A DNA stretch of 64,000 bases from Butyrivibrio sp. (lineage in GTDB: Bacteria; Bacillota; Clostridia; Lachnospirales; Lachnospiraceae). Shown here piece after piece: positions 17,363 to 26,182 of this stretch. Position numbers and translations under genes: made by a program. The notes under the pieces are model-generated. The model did not search any database, was not told the DNA's origin, and saw nothing but the letters and a program-made list of their open reading frames with translations. Numbering within the stretch: the stretch's first letter is position 1; every line of letters starts with the position of its first letter. The stretch is taken from the NCBI GenBank assembly GCA_015056565.1, contig SVGB01000013.1, positions 1 to 64,000 of the forward strand, read 5' to 3'.

Positions 17363-17758
17363 ATGTCATCAATTATTCAGAACAATCAGGTATTTAACAA
17401 TGAGGTTCCTTTCTGCAGGGTTTACAGTGTAGACAGTAAGAAACAGCTTGAAGAGAGGTTTCTTGCACACAGGATCTCATATTTTATCGAGTGGCAGGAC
17501 AAGTCGATCCTCCAGCGCCTCTTTGACAGAAGCGGCAGCAAGATAGTATGTACCTTCAAGATCAACAAGGGCGAGATCGCAAGAGCGAGAGAGCTGGCCC
17601 AGGGTATAGAGGGTATCAAGTTCAAGGACTACGGAGAGGTCAAGAACACTGAGCGCATCCGTCGCAGATCCGAGGCAGTTACAGGAGAGGAAACAGGTCT
17701 TGAGATGCCAGAGCTTAAGTTCGAGAACAAGGTAGAGGACTTGGACGAGGAAGAGTAA
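17363..17758 (+). CDS. Conserved-looking hypothetical protein (131 aa)
   Basis: The product is not recognised. It starts SSIIQNNQVFNNEVPF, has a basic/aromatic middle (HRISYFIEWQDKSILQRLF) and an alternating strand-helix region, and ends in a highly acidic tail (LDEEE). There is no signal peptide or TM segment, so it is a soluble cytoplasmic protein. GTGAGG at about 17351-17356 supports the start at 17363; an in-frame ATG at 17330 overlaps the -10 box. It has its own strong promoter and a terminator behind it, so it is expressed alone. The acidic tail and basic centre would allow RNA or protein binding, but this is speculative. Confidence 0.8.
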   Translation: MSSIIQNNQVFNNEVPFCRVYSVDSKKQLEERFLAHRISYFIEWQDKSILQRLFDRSGSKIVCTFKINKGEIARARELAQGIEGIKFKDYGEVKNTERIRRRSEAVTGEETGLEMPELKFENKVEDLDEEE

Positions 17759-17801
17759 TACCCAGAGAGCGGATAGCTCCAGGTGAATGTGACACTACAT
17801 A

Positions 17802-17834
17802 GAGCAGGGGATCGATGTCTCCTGCTCGTTTTTT
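17802..17834 (+). terminator. Terminator before the rRNA methyltransferase gene
   Basis: GAGCAGG at 17802-17808 pairs with CCTGCTC at 17821-17827 and is followed by GTTTTTT. It ends the transcript of the 131-residue gene and lies 21 bp before the next start. Confidence 0.8.
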
Positions 17835-17854
17835 CGCAAAGGATAGGAGATTAT

Positions 17855-19096
17855 ATGGCTGAGAAAAAGGTTACAGCTAATAAAAGTACAAATAAGAGGA
17901 CACCAGGGAAAAAGCCTGCGCCAAAGAAACAGCAGCTTACAAAATCTGTCAGCCGCTGTCCTGTGTTTAAAAAGTGCGGCGCCTGCCAGATGATAGATAC
18001 ACCATATGAAACCCAGCTTCGCAAGAAGCATAAAAAGGTAGCTGACCTTCTTGAACCCTACTGCAAGGTTGAGGCTTTTGTTGGCATGGAGAAACCTGAA
18101 CACTACAGATGCAAGGTCCATGCGGTATTTACTCACGATCGCAAGGGTAATCCTTTGTCTGGGATCTACAGAGAGGGAACCCACGAGGTTGTTCCTGTAG
18201 AGTCCTGTCTTTTAGAAGATCAGAAGGCCGACGCCATTATTGCCACCATCAGGGGGCTTCTAAAATCCTTCAAGATCAAGACCTTTGACGAGGACAACGG
18301 CTATGGGCTACTTCGCCACGTCCTTATAAGGATCGGCAAAAACACCGGGGAGATCATGGTGGTACTTGTTACCGTATCCCCTATTTTCCCATCCAAGAAC
18401 AACTTCGTTAAGGCCCTTAGAAAAGAGCATCCGGAGATCACCACTATTGTTCTTAACGTCAACGACAAGCAGACCAGCATGATCCTTGGAGACAAGGAAA
18501 AACCCATGTATGGCCCTGGGTTTATCTATGATATCTGCTGTGGCATGAAGTTCAAGATAAGTCCCAAGTCCTTCTATCAGGTAAATCCCATGCAGACAGA
18601 AATCCTGTACAGAACAGCCATCGACATGGCAGATCTTAAGGGGGATGAGATTGCCCTTGACTGCTACAGCGGTGTTGGAACTATCGGCATCATAGCTTCG
18701 CCCCACGTAAAAGAAGTAATAAGCGTTGAGCTCAATAAAGATGCAGTCAAAGACGCCATTTTAAATGCTAGGATCAATGAAATAGAGAACATCACTTTTT
18801 ATCAGAATGATGCAACCATATTCATGCAGCAGATGGCAGATTCAGGGGATAAGGTGGATCTGGTATTCATGGACCCTCCACGCTCAGGATCCACACCAGA
18901 GTTTATCGAGGCAGTAGCAACTCTTTCCCCTAAGAAGGTTGTGTATATTTCCTGTAGCCCTGACTCTCTGGCTGTTGACCTTAAGATATTTGAAAAGAAA
19001 GGCTACAAGGCCCGCAGAGCAGTTCCTGTGGACATGTTCCCTTTTACCAGAGGAATTGAGACAGTAGTTCTTTTGACTAAGAAAGATGAAAACTGA
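17855..19096 (+). CDS. 23S rRNA (uracil-5-)-methyltransferase, TrmA/RlmD family
   Basis: The 413-residue SAM-dependent methyltransferase would methylate C5 of a uridine in 23S rRNA. A Lys-rich N-terminal tail precedes the Fe-S cysteine cluster CPVFKKCGACQ. Further motifs are QVNPMQTEILY, the SAM loop DCYSGVGTIGI, MDPPRSG and YISCSPDSLAVDL with the catalytic cysteine. The usual TRAM domain is missing, since the Fe-S motif lies within the first 60 residues. The start at 17855 follows TAGGAG at 17844-17849. RlmCD-type and RlmD-type enzymes cannot be told apart here. Confidence 0.92.
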   Translation: MAEKKVTANKSTNKRTPGKKPAPKKQQLTKSVSRCPVFKKCGACQMIDTPYETQLRKKHKKVADLLEPYCKVEAFVGMEKPEHYRCKVHAVFTHDRKGNPLSGIYREGTHEVVPVESCLLEDQKADAIIATIRGLLKSFKIKTFDEDNGYGLLRHVLIRIGKNTGEIMVVLVTVSPIFPSKNNFVKALRKEHPEITTIVLNVNDKQTSMILGDKEKPMYGPGFIYDICCGMKFKISPKSFYQVNPMQTEILYRTAIDMADLKGDEIALDCYSGVGTIGIIASPHVKEVISVELNKDAVKDAILNARINEIENITFYQNDATIFMQQMADSGDKVDLVFMDPPRSGSTPEFIEAVATLSPKKVVYISCSPDSLAVDLKIFEKKGYKARRAVPVDMFPFTRGIETVVLLTKKDEN

Positions 19097-19129
19097 GTCT
19101 GCAGATTGGTAATGCAGGTGGAAAACTTA

Positions 19130-19138
19130 TGATATGAT
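19130..19138 (+). promoter_or_regulatory. Candidate promoter of the GH9 gene (extended -10)
   Basis: TGATATGAT holds TG one base before TATGAT (19133-19138). A TTGGTA lies 21 bp upstream, too far for a good -35, so recognition would rely on the extended -10. It is 40 bp before the GH9 start. Confidence 0.4.
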
Positions 19139-19177
19139 ATTTAAAGCACCAATTTCATTTCTAAAGGAGACGGCTAC

Positions 19178-20818
19178 ATGAAAAGCATTTACATCAACCA
19201 GGTTGGATTTACAAAGAATTCGCCTAAAAAGGCAGTGCTAGGTTTCCCCGCTGAGAGGTTTGAGGTAAGGACTGCCGGCGGAGAATGTGTTTTTTCGGGA
19301 AATGTTAAGGAATTTGGCAAAGACAATATTTCAGGCGAAGAGACTTTTGTGGCTGATTTTTCTGAGTTTCAGGGAGAAGGTAAGTTTACTGTTAATGCAG
19401 GTGATGCATCGTCACTTTCTTTTGATATTAAGGAAGATATCTACGACGGGCTCATGAAGGACATCTGCAAGTGCTTTTATTACCTTCGCTGCGGCGATGC
19501 CCTGACCAAAGAGTATGCAGGGGATTACTACCATGAGCCATGCCATATGGACCTTGCTACGGTATATGGAACAGATGAGAAAAGAGATGTCACAGGCGGC
19601 TGGCACGATGCAGGTGATTACGGAAGATATTCAACCGCCGGGTCTGTTGCAGTTGCCCATATTCTATACGGCGTAAGGTTCTTTAAGGGACTTCTTGATA
19701 TTGACTTTAATATTCCAAAGGAAAACTGTGAAAAGGGCCAGTACCCTGATATCCTCTCTGAGGTCAAGGTGGAACTGGATTTCCTTAAGAAGATGCAAAG
19801 AGAAGACGGAGCAGTTTACCACAAGGTAACAACCTTCAATCATGCACCATTTATCATGCCCGAAGAGGACAAGAACGAGCTGTTCCTCTTTGCTGTTTCA
19901 TCTTTGGCAACTGCAGACATTGCAGCAGTATTTGCCCTGGCATACACGATCTATAAAGACTATGACAAGGCTTATGCTGATTCTCTTTTAGAGGCAGCTA
20001 AAAAAGCTTATGAGTGGCTCCTTGCCAATCCGCAGCCACTTCTCTTTTACAACCCTGAAGGCTCCAATACCGGCCAGTACGATGAGGCCGAGGACTACTC
20101 CAACAGGTACTGGGCAGCAGCTTCTCTTTATGAGGCCACTGGCGAAAAGAGCTACTACCACGATGCAGTAGACCAGAAGAGGAAGGCTGGCGACTATGGA
20201 GAAAAGCACGCAGGCTTTGGCTTCCAGGGAGATTACCTCACATGCCTTGGCTGGGCTGAGGTTGCAGGACTTGGATCTTTATCGATCCTTCTTGCGGGAG
20301 ATGGAAGCGACCTTGAAAAAGAGCTTAGGACCCGCTACGAGTCTGAAGCTGACAGGCTTGTTAAAGTGGCATCTGAAAACGGCTTTGGAATTCCAATGCT
20401 TGCTGAAGATTACATCTGGGGCAGCAATTTTGAAGTAGAAAAGTACATGATGATCCTTGCTGTGACTGATAAGTTTGTCCAGGCTAAGGATGAGTATAAA
20501 AAAGTGATCTGCGCAGGCCTTGACTATCTTCTTGGCTGCAACAGCGTGGATACAAGCTATGTCACAGGCTATGGCGAAAAGGCATACAAGAATCCACACC
20601 TTCGTCCAACTGCAGTAGATGGCATTGACGATCCATGGCCAGGACTGGTTTCCGGAGGACCAAACAGAGGGCTTCAGGACGAGAAAGCATCTGAGCTTCC
20701 TAAGGATACTCCTCCAATGAAATGCTATCTCGATGATGTGGCTTGCTACTCACTAAATGAGATAACCATTTACTGGAATTCACCTCTTGTATTCATTCTT
20801 GCATATTTTGGTGCTTGA
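19178..20818 (+). CDS. GH9 endoglucanase/cellodextrinase, cytoplasmic
   Basis: The 546-residue protein has an N-terminal immunoglobulin-like CelD_N domain (about 1-85, starting SIYINQVGFTKNSPKKAVL) and a GH9 catalytic domain. GGWHDAGDYGRYS carries the catalytic base pair Asp144 and Asp147, and NEITIYWNSPLVFILAY has the acid Glu at about 528. It cleaves beta-1,4-glucan with inversion. There is no signal peptide and no binding module or dockerin, so it should act in the cell on imported cellodextrins. AAAGGAG precedes the start. It is not in an obvious operon with a transporter. Confidence 0.95.
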   Translation: MKSIYINQVGFTKNSPKKAVLGFPAERFEVRTAGGECVFSGNVKEFGKDNISGEETFVADFSEFQGEGKFTVNAGDASSLSFDIKEDIYDGLMKDICKCFYYLRCGDALTKEYAGDYYHEPCHMDLATVYGTDEKRDVTGGWHDAGDYGRYSTAGSVAVAHILYGVRFFKGLLDIDFNIPKENCEKGQYPDILSEVKVELDFLKKMQREDGAVYHKVTTFNHAPFIMPEEDKNELFLFAVSSLATADIAAVFALAYTIYKDYDKAYADSLLEAAKKAYEWLLANPQPLLFYNPEGSNTGQYDEAEDYSNRYWAAASLYEATGEKSYYHDAVDQKRKAGDYGEKHAGFGFQGDYLTCLGWAEVAGLGSLSILLAGDGSDLEKELRTRYESEADRLVKVASENGFGIPMLAEDYIWGSNFEVEKYMMILAVTDKFVQAKDEYKKVICAGLDYLLGCNSVDTSYVTGYGEKAYKNPHLRPTAVDGIDDPWPGLVSGGPNRGLQDEKASELPKDTPPMKCYLDDVACYSLNEITIYWNSPLVFILAYFGA

Positions 20819-20898
20819 AATTAATTGTATACAGGTATATTCTTTAAAAAATAAGTTTTTGCAGATTAAAGTGGTGAAATGAGAGGAGTAATGGAAAA

Positions 20899-22209
20899 AT
20901 GCCAAAGGCAGTGAGTGAAGCCAAGAAGTATGCTGAGATGAACAGACAGGAACTTGAGCAGGAAATAGTCAAGCTCAAGGCTGAGTACAAAAAATATCAG
21001 GAGATGGAACTTTCTCTTAACATGGCAAGAGGTAAGCCTTGCAGAGAACAGCTTGATCTGTCCATGGGAATGATGGACGCACTTAATTCAGAAGCTGATC
21101 TTTCCTGTGAAGACGGTACTGACTGCCGTAACTACGGCGTCCTTGATGGTATCCATGAGGCTAAGGTACTTATTGGAGCCATGATGGAGAACAAGCCTGA
21201 GAATATCATCATCTACGGTAATTCTTCTCTCAACGTTATGTATGATACAGTTTCAAGGGCTTATACCCACGGAATCATGGGTAATACTCCATGGTGCAAG
21301 CTTGACAAGGTTAAGTTCCTTTGCCCTGTTCCAGGCTATGACAGACATTTTGCTATTACAGAGTACTTCGGAATAGAGATGATACCTGTTGATATGACTC
21401 CTGAAGGACCTGACATGGACCAGGTTGAGAAGCTTGTTGCTGATGATGAATCCATTAAGGGAATCTGGTGCGTACCAAAGTATTCAAACCCACAGGGCTA
21501 TTCATACTCAGATGAGACCGTAAGACGTTTTGCACGTCTCCGTCCTGCAGCAAGAGACTTCCGTATTTTCTGGGATAACGCTTATGGTGTTCATCACCTC
21601 TATGATGGTCAGCAGGATTACCTTATTGAGATCCTTGAAGAGTGCAAAAAGGCTGGAAGCCCAGATCTTGTTTATAAGTTCTCATCAACATCCAAGATCA
21701 CCTTCCCAGGCAGCGGAATTGCAGCTATTGCAACTTCTCTTAACAACCTTGAGGAGATCAAGGCTCAGCTCACATACCAGACCATCGGTCACGATAAGGT
21801 TAACCAGCTTCGTCACGTTCGCTTCTTTGGCGACATCAAGGGCATCAAGGAGCACATGAAAAAACATGCAGCCATCATCAGACCTAAGTTTGAGGCTGTA
21901 GAGGAGATCCTTGACAGAGACCTTACACCTTGCGGAATCGGCGACTGGACCAAGCCAAAGGGAGGTTACTTTATCAGCTTTGACGCTCCCGAGGGTTGCG
22001 CTAAGGCAATAGTTGACAGAGCCAAGAAGGCCGGAGTCTTAATGACCAAGGCAGGAGCAACATATCCATACGGCAAGGATCCTCACGATTCCAATATCCG
22101 TATCGCTCCAACATTCCCTAATCTCCATGATCTTCGTCTTGCTATGGACGTATTTACAGTTTGCGTAAGACTCACAGCAGCTGAGAAGATGCTAAAAGAC
22201 ATGGCGTGA
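20899..22209 (+). CDS. PLP-dependent aminotransferase, aspartate type Ic
   Basis: The 436-residue class I fold protein matches the type Ic aspartate aminotransferases: SLNMARGKPCREQLDLS near the N-terminus, CRNYGVLDG, the PLP-contacting WCVPKYSNPQGYSYS and DNAYGVHHL, and the Schiff-base lysine in SSTSKITFPGSG. It probably transfers the amino group between aspartate and 2-oxoglutarate. The first 30 residues are a charged helix. GAGAGGAG lies before the start. It stands alone between GH9 and a terminator. Confidence 0.9.
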   Translation: MPKAVSEAKKYAEMNRQELEQEIVKLKAEYKKYQEMELSLNMARGKPCREQLDLSMGMMDALNSEADLSCEDGTDCRNYGVLDGIHEAKVLIGAMMENKPENIIIYGNSSLNVMYDTVSRAYTHGIMGNTPWCKLDKVKFLCPVPGYDRHFAITEYFGIEMIPVDMTPEGPDMDQVEKLVADDESIKGIWCVPKYSNPQGYSYSDETVRRFARLRPAARDFRIFWDNAYGVHHLYDGQQDYLIEILEECKKAGSPDLVYKFSSTSKITFPGSGIAAIATSLNNLEEIKAQLTYQTIGHDKVNQLRHVRFFGDIKGIKEHMKKHAAIIRPKFEAVEEILDRDLTPCGIGDWTKPKGGYFISFDAPEGCAKAIVDRAKKAGVLMTKAGATYPYGKDPHDSNIRIAPTFPNLHDLRLAMDVFTVCVRLTAAEKMLKDMA

Positions 22210-22224
22210 AAAAGTGATTTATCG

Positions 22225-22253
22225 GCGGAAGTGCACTGCACTTCCGCTTTTTT
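22225..22253 (+). terminator. Intrinsic terminator after the aminotransferase
   Basis: GCGGAAGTGCA and TGCACTTCCGC form an 11-bp perfect stem at 22225-22247 with a single central base, followed by six T residues. It starts 15 bp past the stop codon. Confidence 0.93.
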
Positions 22254-22266
22254 ACGTGCTACAATA

Positions 22267-22336
22267 GAGTCACTGGGGACGTTACAGATTGACTCATTGT
22301 TTGCAATGAGTCAATCTGTAACGTCCCCGGTGACTC
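22267..22336. repeat. REP/MITE-like palindrome B
   Basis: A 70-bp hairpin with 33-bp arms and a TTTG loop. The arms start GAGTCACTGGGGACGTTACA, with one T-G mismatch. The GGGGACGTTACAG core resembles the GGGGACGGTT and GGGGACAGTT cores of the palindromes at 3323 and 47441. It lies between a terminator and the cinA-like gene and contains no gene. Confidence 0.82.
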
Positions 22337-22354
22337 AAACAAGGGGGGTATGGT

Positions 22355-22849
22355 ATGACATCGCTGCAGGAAACAGTTTCAAAAAAGTACGAGAAGATCA
22401 CAAAAACACTCATCAAAAAAGGTCTTCATATCACCACAATGGAGAGCTGCACTTCAGGGCTTATAGCATCTCTTTTAACTGACACAGAAGGCTCCTCGGC
22501 GGTGATGAAGGGAGCCTTTGTCACATATAGTAACGAAGCCAAAGTCATGCAGGGGGTTCCTGCCGGGATAGTTGCAGCTTATGGGGTATATTCCGATGAG
22601 ACGGCCTATGCTATGGCAGTAGCAGCAATGAGGGCCTACAATGCAGAAATCTCAATTGGGGTAACTGGCACAATGGGTAATGTTGATCCAAATAATGGGG
22701 ACAGTATTCCTGGTGAAGTTTATTTTGCAATTCTGTACAAAGAGACCTATTCACATCATGTTACTATCCCAAGGCAGCCCACAAGATACGACTACAAGCT
22801 ATATGTTGCAAACCTCATTGCGGATGAGATAATGCGCGTTATTCAATAG
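22355..22849 (+). CDS. pncC: CinA C-terminal-type nicotinamide-nucleotide amidase
   Basis: The 164-residue product matches the stand-alone CinA C-terminal domain that deamidates nicotinamide mononucleotide to nicotinate mononucleotide in NAD salvage. It has TTMESCTSGLIASLLTDTEGSS with the catalytic serine, KGAFVTYSNEAKVMQGV and SIGVTGTMGNVDPNN. The N-terminal molybdopterin-binding-like domain of full CinA is missing. A run of Gs (GGGGGG) about 10 bp upstream serves as ribosome site. The gene starts 19 bp after palindrome B, so the promoter must lie within or before it. Confidence 0.88.
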   Translation: MTSLQETVSKKYEKITKTLIKKGLHITTMESCTSGLIASLLTDTEGSSAVMKGAFVTYSNEAKVMQGVPAGIVAAYGVYSDETAYAMAVAAMRAYNAEISIGVTGTMGNVDPNNGDSIPGEVYFAILYKETYSHHVTIPRQPTRYDYKLYVANLIADEIMRVIQ

Positions 22850-22878
22850 AAAAACTCCTTTTTGAGATTAGTATTATA

Positions 22879-22887
22879 TGCTATACT
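22879..22887 (+). promoter_or_regulatory. Candidate promoter of the deacetylase-bactofilin pair
   Basis: TGCTATACT is an extended -10 (TATACT at 22882-22887) located 30 bp after the pncC stop and 40 bp before the deacetylase start. No good -35 is seen. Confidence 0.4.
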
Positions 22888-22927
22888 ATAGCTTGGTTAA
22901 TAATATTAGAAAGAGATAAATATTGTA

Positions 22928-23899
22928 ATGGGATCGGGTAAAAAAGAGAAAGTTCAGTACAGTAAACGTATCCGATATTTGCGCAGGCTTATACTTACCA
23001 GCGTAGCTGCAGCCTGTCTTATCCCAATATGTATATGTGTTATTCTTGCTGTCAGATATGACAGATTGAATTCTAAGTACGAGCAGGCCAAGGCGGACCT
23101 TGAGTGGTACAGAGAGCGCTTCGGCAATGAAAAGGATATTCTTGCTTCACAGGATCAAGGGCAGGAGTCCTCTGAAGGCAGCACAGCGAGCACTGCTTCT
23201 GAGGGTGAGTCCATGGATGTGGACTACGCCACAGTGGATGTCAGCGGAGCTCAGAACCCTGAAGATATAGAAGGTACCAGATATGTTTATCTGACCTTTG
23301 ATGATGGCCCCAGCATATACACAGACGAGATACTAGACATTTTGGCAGAGTATGATGTAAAGGCCACATTTTTTGTGTGTGGCAAGCCGGATGCCAAGTA
23401 TACAGATAGTTACAAGAGAATAGTTGATGAGGGTCATACCTTAGGTATGCACTCTTATAGCCACAAGTACAGTGATATCTACTCCTCGGTGGATGCTTTT
23501 TCTGAGGATCTTAAGAAACTTAAGCATTTTCTTTTTGACACCACAGATGTTCTGCCCAAGTACTACAGGTTCCCTGGAGGAAGTTCCAACAAGGTCACCA
23601 AGGTGGACATTCATGAGCTCATGGATGTTCTTGATACTGAGGGAGTAACGTATTTTGACTGGAATGTATCCGCAGGTGATGACAGGGCAGGAGCCACCAA
23701 GGACACTATTTACAACAACATAGTCGGGAATATTCCCAAGTTCAAGCATTGCATTGTTCTTATGCATGATGCAGCAGACAAAAAGAGCACAGTAGAGGCA
23801 TTGCCAGAGGTCATTGAGGCCATCAAGGCAATGGATGACACAGTGATAGTACCGATAACTGACGATACGTTACCGGTTCAACATATCAACAATAATTAA
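22928..23899 (+). CDS. Membrane-anchored polysaccharide deacetylase (NodB domain)
   Basis: The 323-residue protein has a basic N-terminus, one TM segment (about 20-42), a short coiled stalk, a Ser/Thr/Glu-rich linker (about 75-105) and a NodB deacetylase domain (about 115-315). TFDDGPS gives the catalytic Asp pair, and HSYSH the metal-binding His pair. It would remove acetyl groups from peptidoglycan N-acetylglucosamine or another wall polysaccharide outside the membrane. The bactofilin gene starts 30 bp after its stop, so both are probably cotranscribed. Confidence 0.93.
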   Translation: MGSGKKEKVQYSKRIRYLRRLILTSVAAACLIPICICVILAVRYDRLNSKYEQAKADLEWYRERFGNEKDILASQDQGQESSEGSTASTASEGESMDVDYATVDVSGAQNPEDIEGTRYVYLTFDDGPSIYTDEILDILAEYDVKATFFVCGKPDAKYTDSYKRIVDEGHTLGMHSYSHKYSDIYSSVDAFSEDLKKLKHFLFDTTDVLPKYYRFPGGSSNKVTKVDIHELMDVLDTEGVTYFDWNVSAGDDRAGATKDTIYNNIVGNIPKFKHCIVLMHDAADKKSTVEALPEVIEAIKAMDDTVIVPITDDTLPVQHINNN

Positions 23900-23929
23900 A
23901 AGAAAAAAGATTGAATGGAGGATATCAAG

Positions 23930-24874
23930 ATGGGATTTTTTTCTGAGCTCAAGAGCGACCTCTCTCAGGCAGTTAACACACTGATGCCTGAAGACAAGCC
24001 AGAAGCAGAAGGTCTTGATAACAAGGCAACTGAAACCAAAGAGCCAGTGGACATCGACAGCATGCTTAACCGACTGGATGATATCAAACTGGAAGACAAC
24101 ACTGACAAGACAGAAGATAAGGTAGAAGAAAAACTTGATGAGGCAGTGAAGGAGACTCCTGCACAGGTAGAAGAGCCGGTAGCAAAGGAGCCTGTCAAGG
24201 AGCCAGAAAAGACTGCTTCTGAGGAAGATGTTCTTGAAGAGAAGATCGAAGAGCAGACAATGGAGGAAATCGCTGTTTCTGAGCCTAAGAATGCTCTTGA
24301 AGCAATAAACCCAGCTCACATCGACAAGTATGTAGCTGACAAGAATGCAGAAACAGAAATGATAACTAAGAAAAATGGGGGAATAGACATTATGGATTTC
24401 GAAAATCAGACACCTACAGATGAGGTAGCCAGCATTACTGAAGGAATGATCGTCAAGGGCGATCTTGCAACAACAGGTTCTCTTGATCTTGTTGGTAAGA
24501 TCACAGGTAACATCAAGTGCCTTGGCAAGCTCAATGTGACTGGTGAGATCACAGGCGATTCAGATGCAGCTGAGATCTATGCTGAGTCAGCAAGGATCAC
24601 AGGTGAGGTTAGAAGTAAGGGCAGCGTTAAGGTTGGCCAGAGCACAGTTATTGTTGGTAACATCTTTGGATCAAGCGCAGTTATCGCAGGTGCTGTAAAG
24701 GGTGATATCGACGTTCACGGACCAGTTGTTCTTGATACAACAGCTATTGTAATGGGTAACATCAAGTCTCAGTCAGTACAGATCAACAACGGTGCTGTTA
24801 TCGAGGGTATGTGCTCACAGGCTTATGCTGATGTTAATCCTTCAGAGTTCTTTGAGGGACTTAAGAATAAATAA
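23930..24874 (+). CDS. Bactofilin with long acidic N-terminal region
   Basis: The 314-residue protein ends in a bactofilin domain (about 165-305), a right-handed beta-helix of short repeats (ITGNIKCLGKLNVTGEITGD, SARITGEVRSKGSVKVGQ) that polymerises without nucleotide. The first 150 residues are acidic and disordered, rich in Glu, Lys, Pro and Thr, which is longer than in most bactofilins and may bind partners. The start at 23930 follows GGAGGA at 23917-23922. It sits right behind a wall deacetylase, suggesting a scaffold that places wall-modifying enzymes. It precedes pyrH by 18 bp. Confidence 0.9.
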   Translation: MGFFSELKSDLSQAVNTLMPEDKPEAEGLDNKATETKEPVDIDSMLNRLDDIKLEDNTDKTEDKVEEKLDEAVKETPAQVEEPVAKEPVKEPEKTASEEDVLEEKIEEQTMEEIAVSEPKNALEAINPAHIDKYVADKNAETEMITKKNGGIDIMDFENQTPTDEVASITEGMIVKGDLATTGSLDLVGKITGNIKCLGKLNVTGEITGDSDAAEIYAESARITGEVRSKGSVKVGQSTVIVGNIFGSSAVIAGAVKGDIDVHGPVVLDTTAIVMGNIKSQSVQINNGAVIEGMCSQAYADVNPSEFFEGLKNK

Positions 24875-24892
24875 TTTAACCATGGAGACCAT

Positions 24893-25588
24893 ATGAGAAT
24901 ATTATTAAAGCTCAGCGGAGAAGCTCTTGCCGGCGAAAAGAAGACAGGCTTTGATGAGGAGACAGTTAGAAAAGTTGCGCTTCAGGTGAAGAAGCTCGTT
25001 GATGACGGCATACAGGTTGGTATCGTCATCGGAGGAGGCAATTTCTGGAGAGGTCGCAGCAGCGAAAATATTGATAGAGTAAAGGCTGACCAGATTGGTA
25101 TGCTGGCAACTATCATGAACTGCATTTATGTTTCTGAGATATTCAGAAGTGCCCACATGATGACCAATATCCTTACACCATTTGAGTGTGGATCATTTAC
25201 CAAGCTCTTTTCCAAGGACAGAGCTAACAAGTACTTCGACAAGAATATGGTGGTGTTCTTTGCAGGTGGCACAGGACATCCTTATTTCTCCACTGATACA
25301 GGCGTTGTGCTCAGGGCAATAGAGGTAGAAGCAGATTATATCCTTCTTGCCAAGGCAATTGACGGGGTTTACGATTCTGACCCTGCAGTTAATCCTTCTG
25401 CTAAGAGATATGACACGATCTCTATTGACGATGTGATCAGTCAGAACCTTCAGGTTGTAGATATGACAGCATCAATCCTTGCAAGAGACAATAAGGTTCC
25501 TATGAGAGTATTTGCTCTCCAGGAAGAGAACAGTATTGTCAAGGCTGCAAGCGGAGACTTTAACGGTACAACAGTTACAACAAACTAA
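24893..25588 (+). CDS. pyrH: UMP kinase
   Basis: The 231-residue amino-acid-kinase-fold enzyme phosphorylates UMP to UDP. It has LLKLSGEALAG at the N-terminus, VIGGGNFWRGR, and the GTGHPYFSTDTGVVLRAIE region typical of bacterial PyrH. GGAG lies before the start. It opens the classical pyrH-frr-uppS-cdsA-dxr-rseP-ispG-polC run of clostridia, in which all genes are closely spaced and probably cotranscribed. Confidence 0.97.
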   Translation: MRILLKLSGEALAGEKKTGFDEETVRKVALQVKKLVDDGIQVGIVIGGGNFWRGRSSENIDRVKADQIGMLATIMNCIYVSEIFRSAHMMTNILTPFECGSFTKLFSKDRANKYFDKNMVVFFAGGTGHPYFSTDTGVVLRAIEVEADYILLAKAIDGVYDSDPAVNPSAKRYDTISIDDVISQNLQVVDMTASILARDNKVPMRVFALQEENSIVKAASGDFNGTTVTTN

Positions 25589-25609
25589 ACCATATGGAGG
25601 AACAGGGGT

Positions 25610-26161
25610 ATGAACGAAAGACTTAAAACATTTAACGAAAAAATGCAGAAATCCTATGATTTCCTTACAGAAGATCTTGCATCTATCCGTGCTGGAAGAG
25701 CTAACCCTAAGGTGCTGGACAAGATCAAAGTAGATTACTACGGAACACCAACACCAATCCAGCAGGTTGGTAACGTATCAGTTCCAGAGGCAAGGATCAT
25801 CCAGATCGCTCCTTGGGACAAGAGTCTTATCAAGGACATTGAGAAGGCTATCATGGCATCAGATCTTGGTATCACACCAAGCAACGACGGTGCAGTTATC
25901 AGACTTGTTTTCCCAGAGCTTACAGAGGAGCGAAGAAAACAGCTCTCTAAGGATATCCGCAAGAAGGGCGAGGATGCCAAGGTTGCAGTAAGAAACGTTC
26001 GCCGTGACGGCAATGATTCCTTCAAGAAGCTTAAGGGAACTGAGGTTTCAGAGGATGAGATCGAAGATCTTAACGAAGAGCTTCAGAAGATCACTGACAA
26101 GTTTATCAAGGATATTGATAAGGCAATAGAAGATAAGACAAAAGAAATAATGACAGTTTGA
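25610..26161 (+). CDS. frr: Ribosome recycling factor
   Basis: The 183-residue product splits the post-termination ribosome together with EF-G. It shows the conserved SIRAGRANPKVLDKI, YYGTPTPIQQVGNVSVPE, and RRDGNDSFKKLK segments of the three-helix and beta/alpha domains. Length is typical. GGAGGAACAGGG precedes the start, 21 bp after pyrH. Confidence 0.98.
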   Translation: MNERLKTFNEKMQKSYDFLTEDLASIRAGRANPKVLDKIKVDYYGTPTPIQQVGNVSVPEARIIQIAPWDKSLIKDIEKAIMASDLGITPSNDGAVIRLVFPELTEERRKQLSKDIRKKGEDAKVAVRNVRRDGNDSFKKLKGTEVSEDEIEDLNEELQKITDKFIKDIDKAIEDKTKEIMTV

Positions 26162-26182
26162 TCTGCCATTAGTGGTGAAGTT

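Noticed and set aside
22231..22482. 83-residue open frame across palindrome B
   Set aside because: It runs through a terminator and the repeat and overlaps the well-supported pncC gene in another frame.
23870..24319. 149-residue open frame on the - strand opposite the bactofilin gene
   Set aside because: It is a mirror of the low-complexity acidic region (Leu/Phe-rich product) and has no ribosome site.
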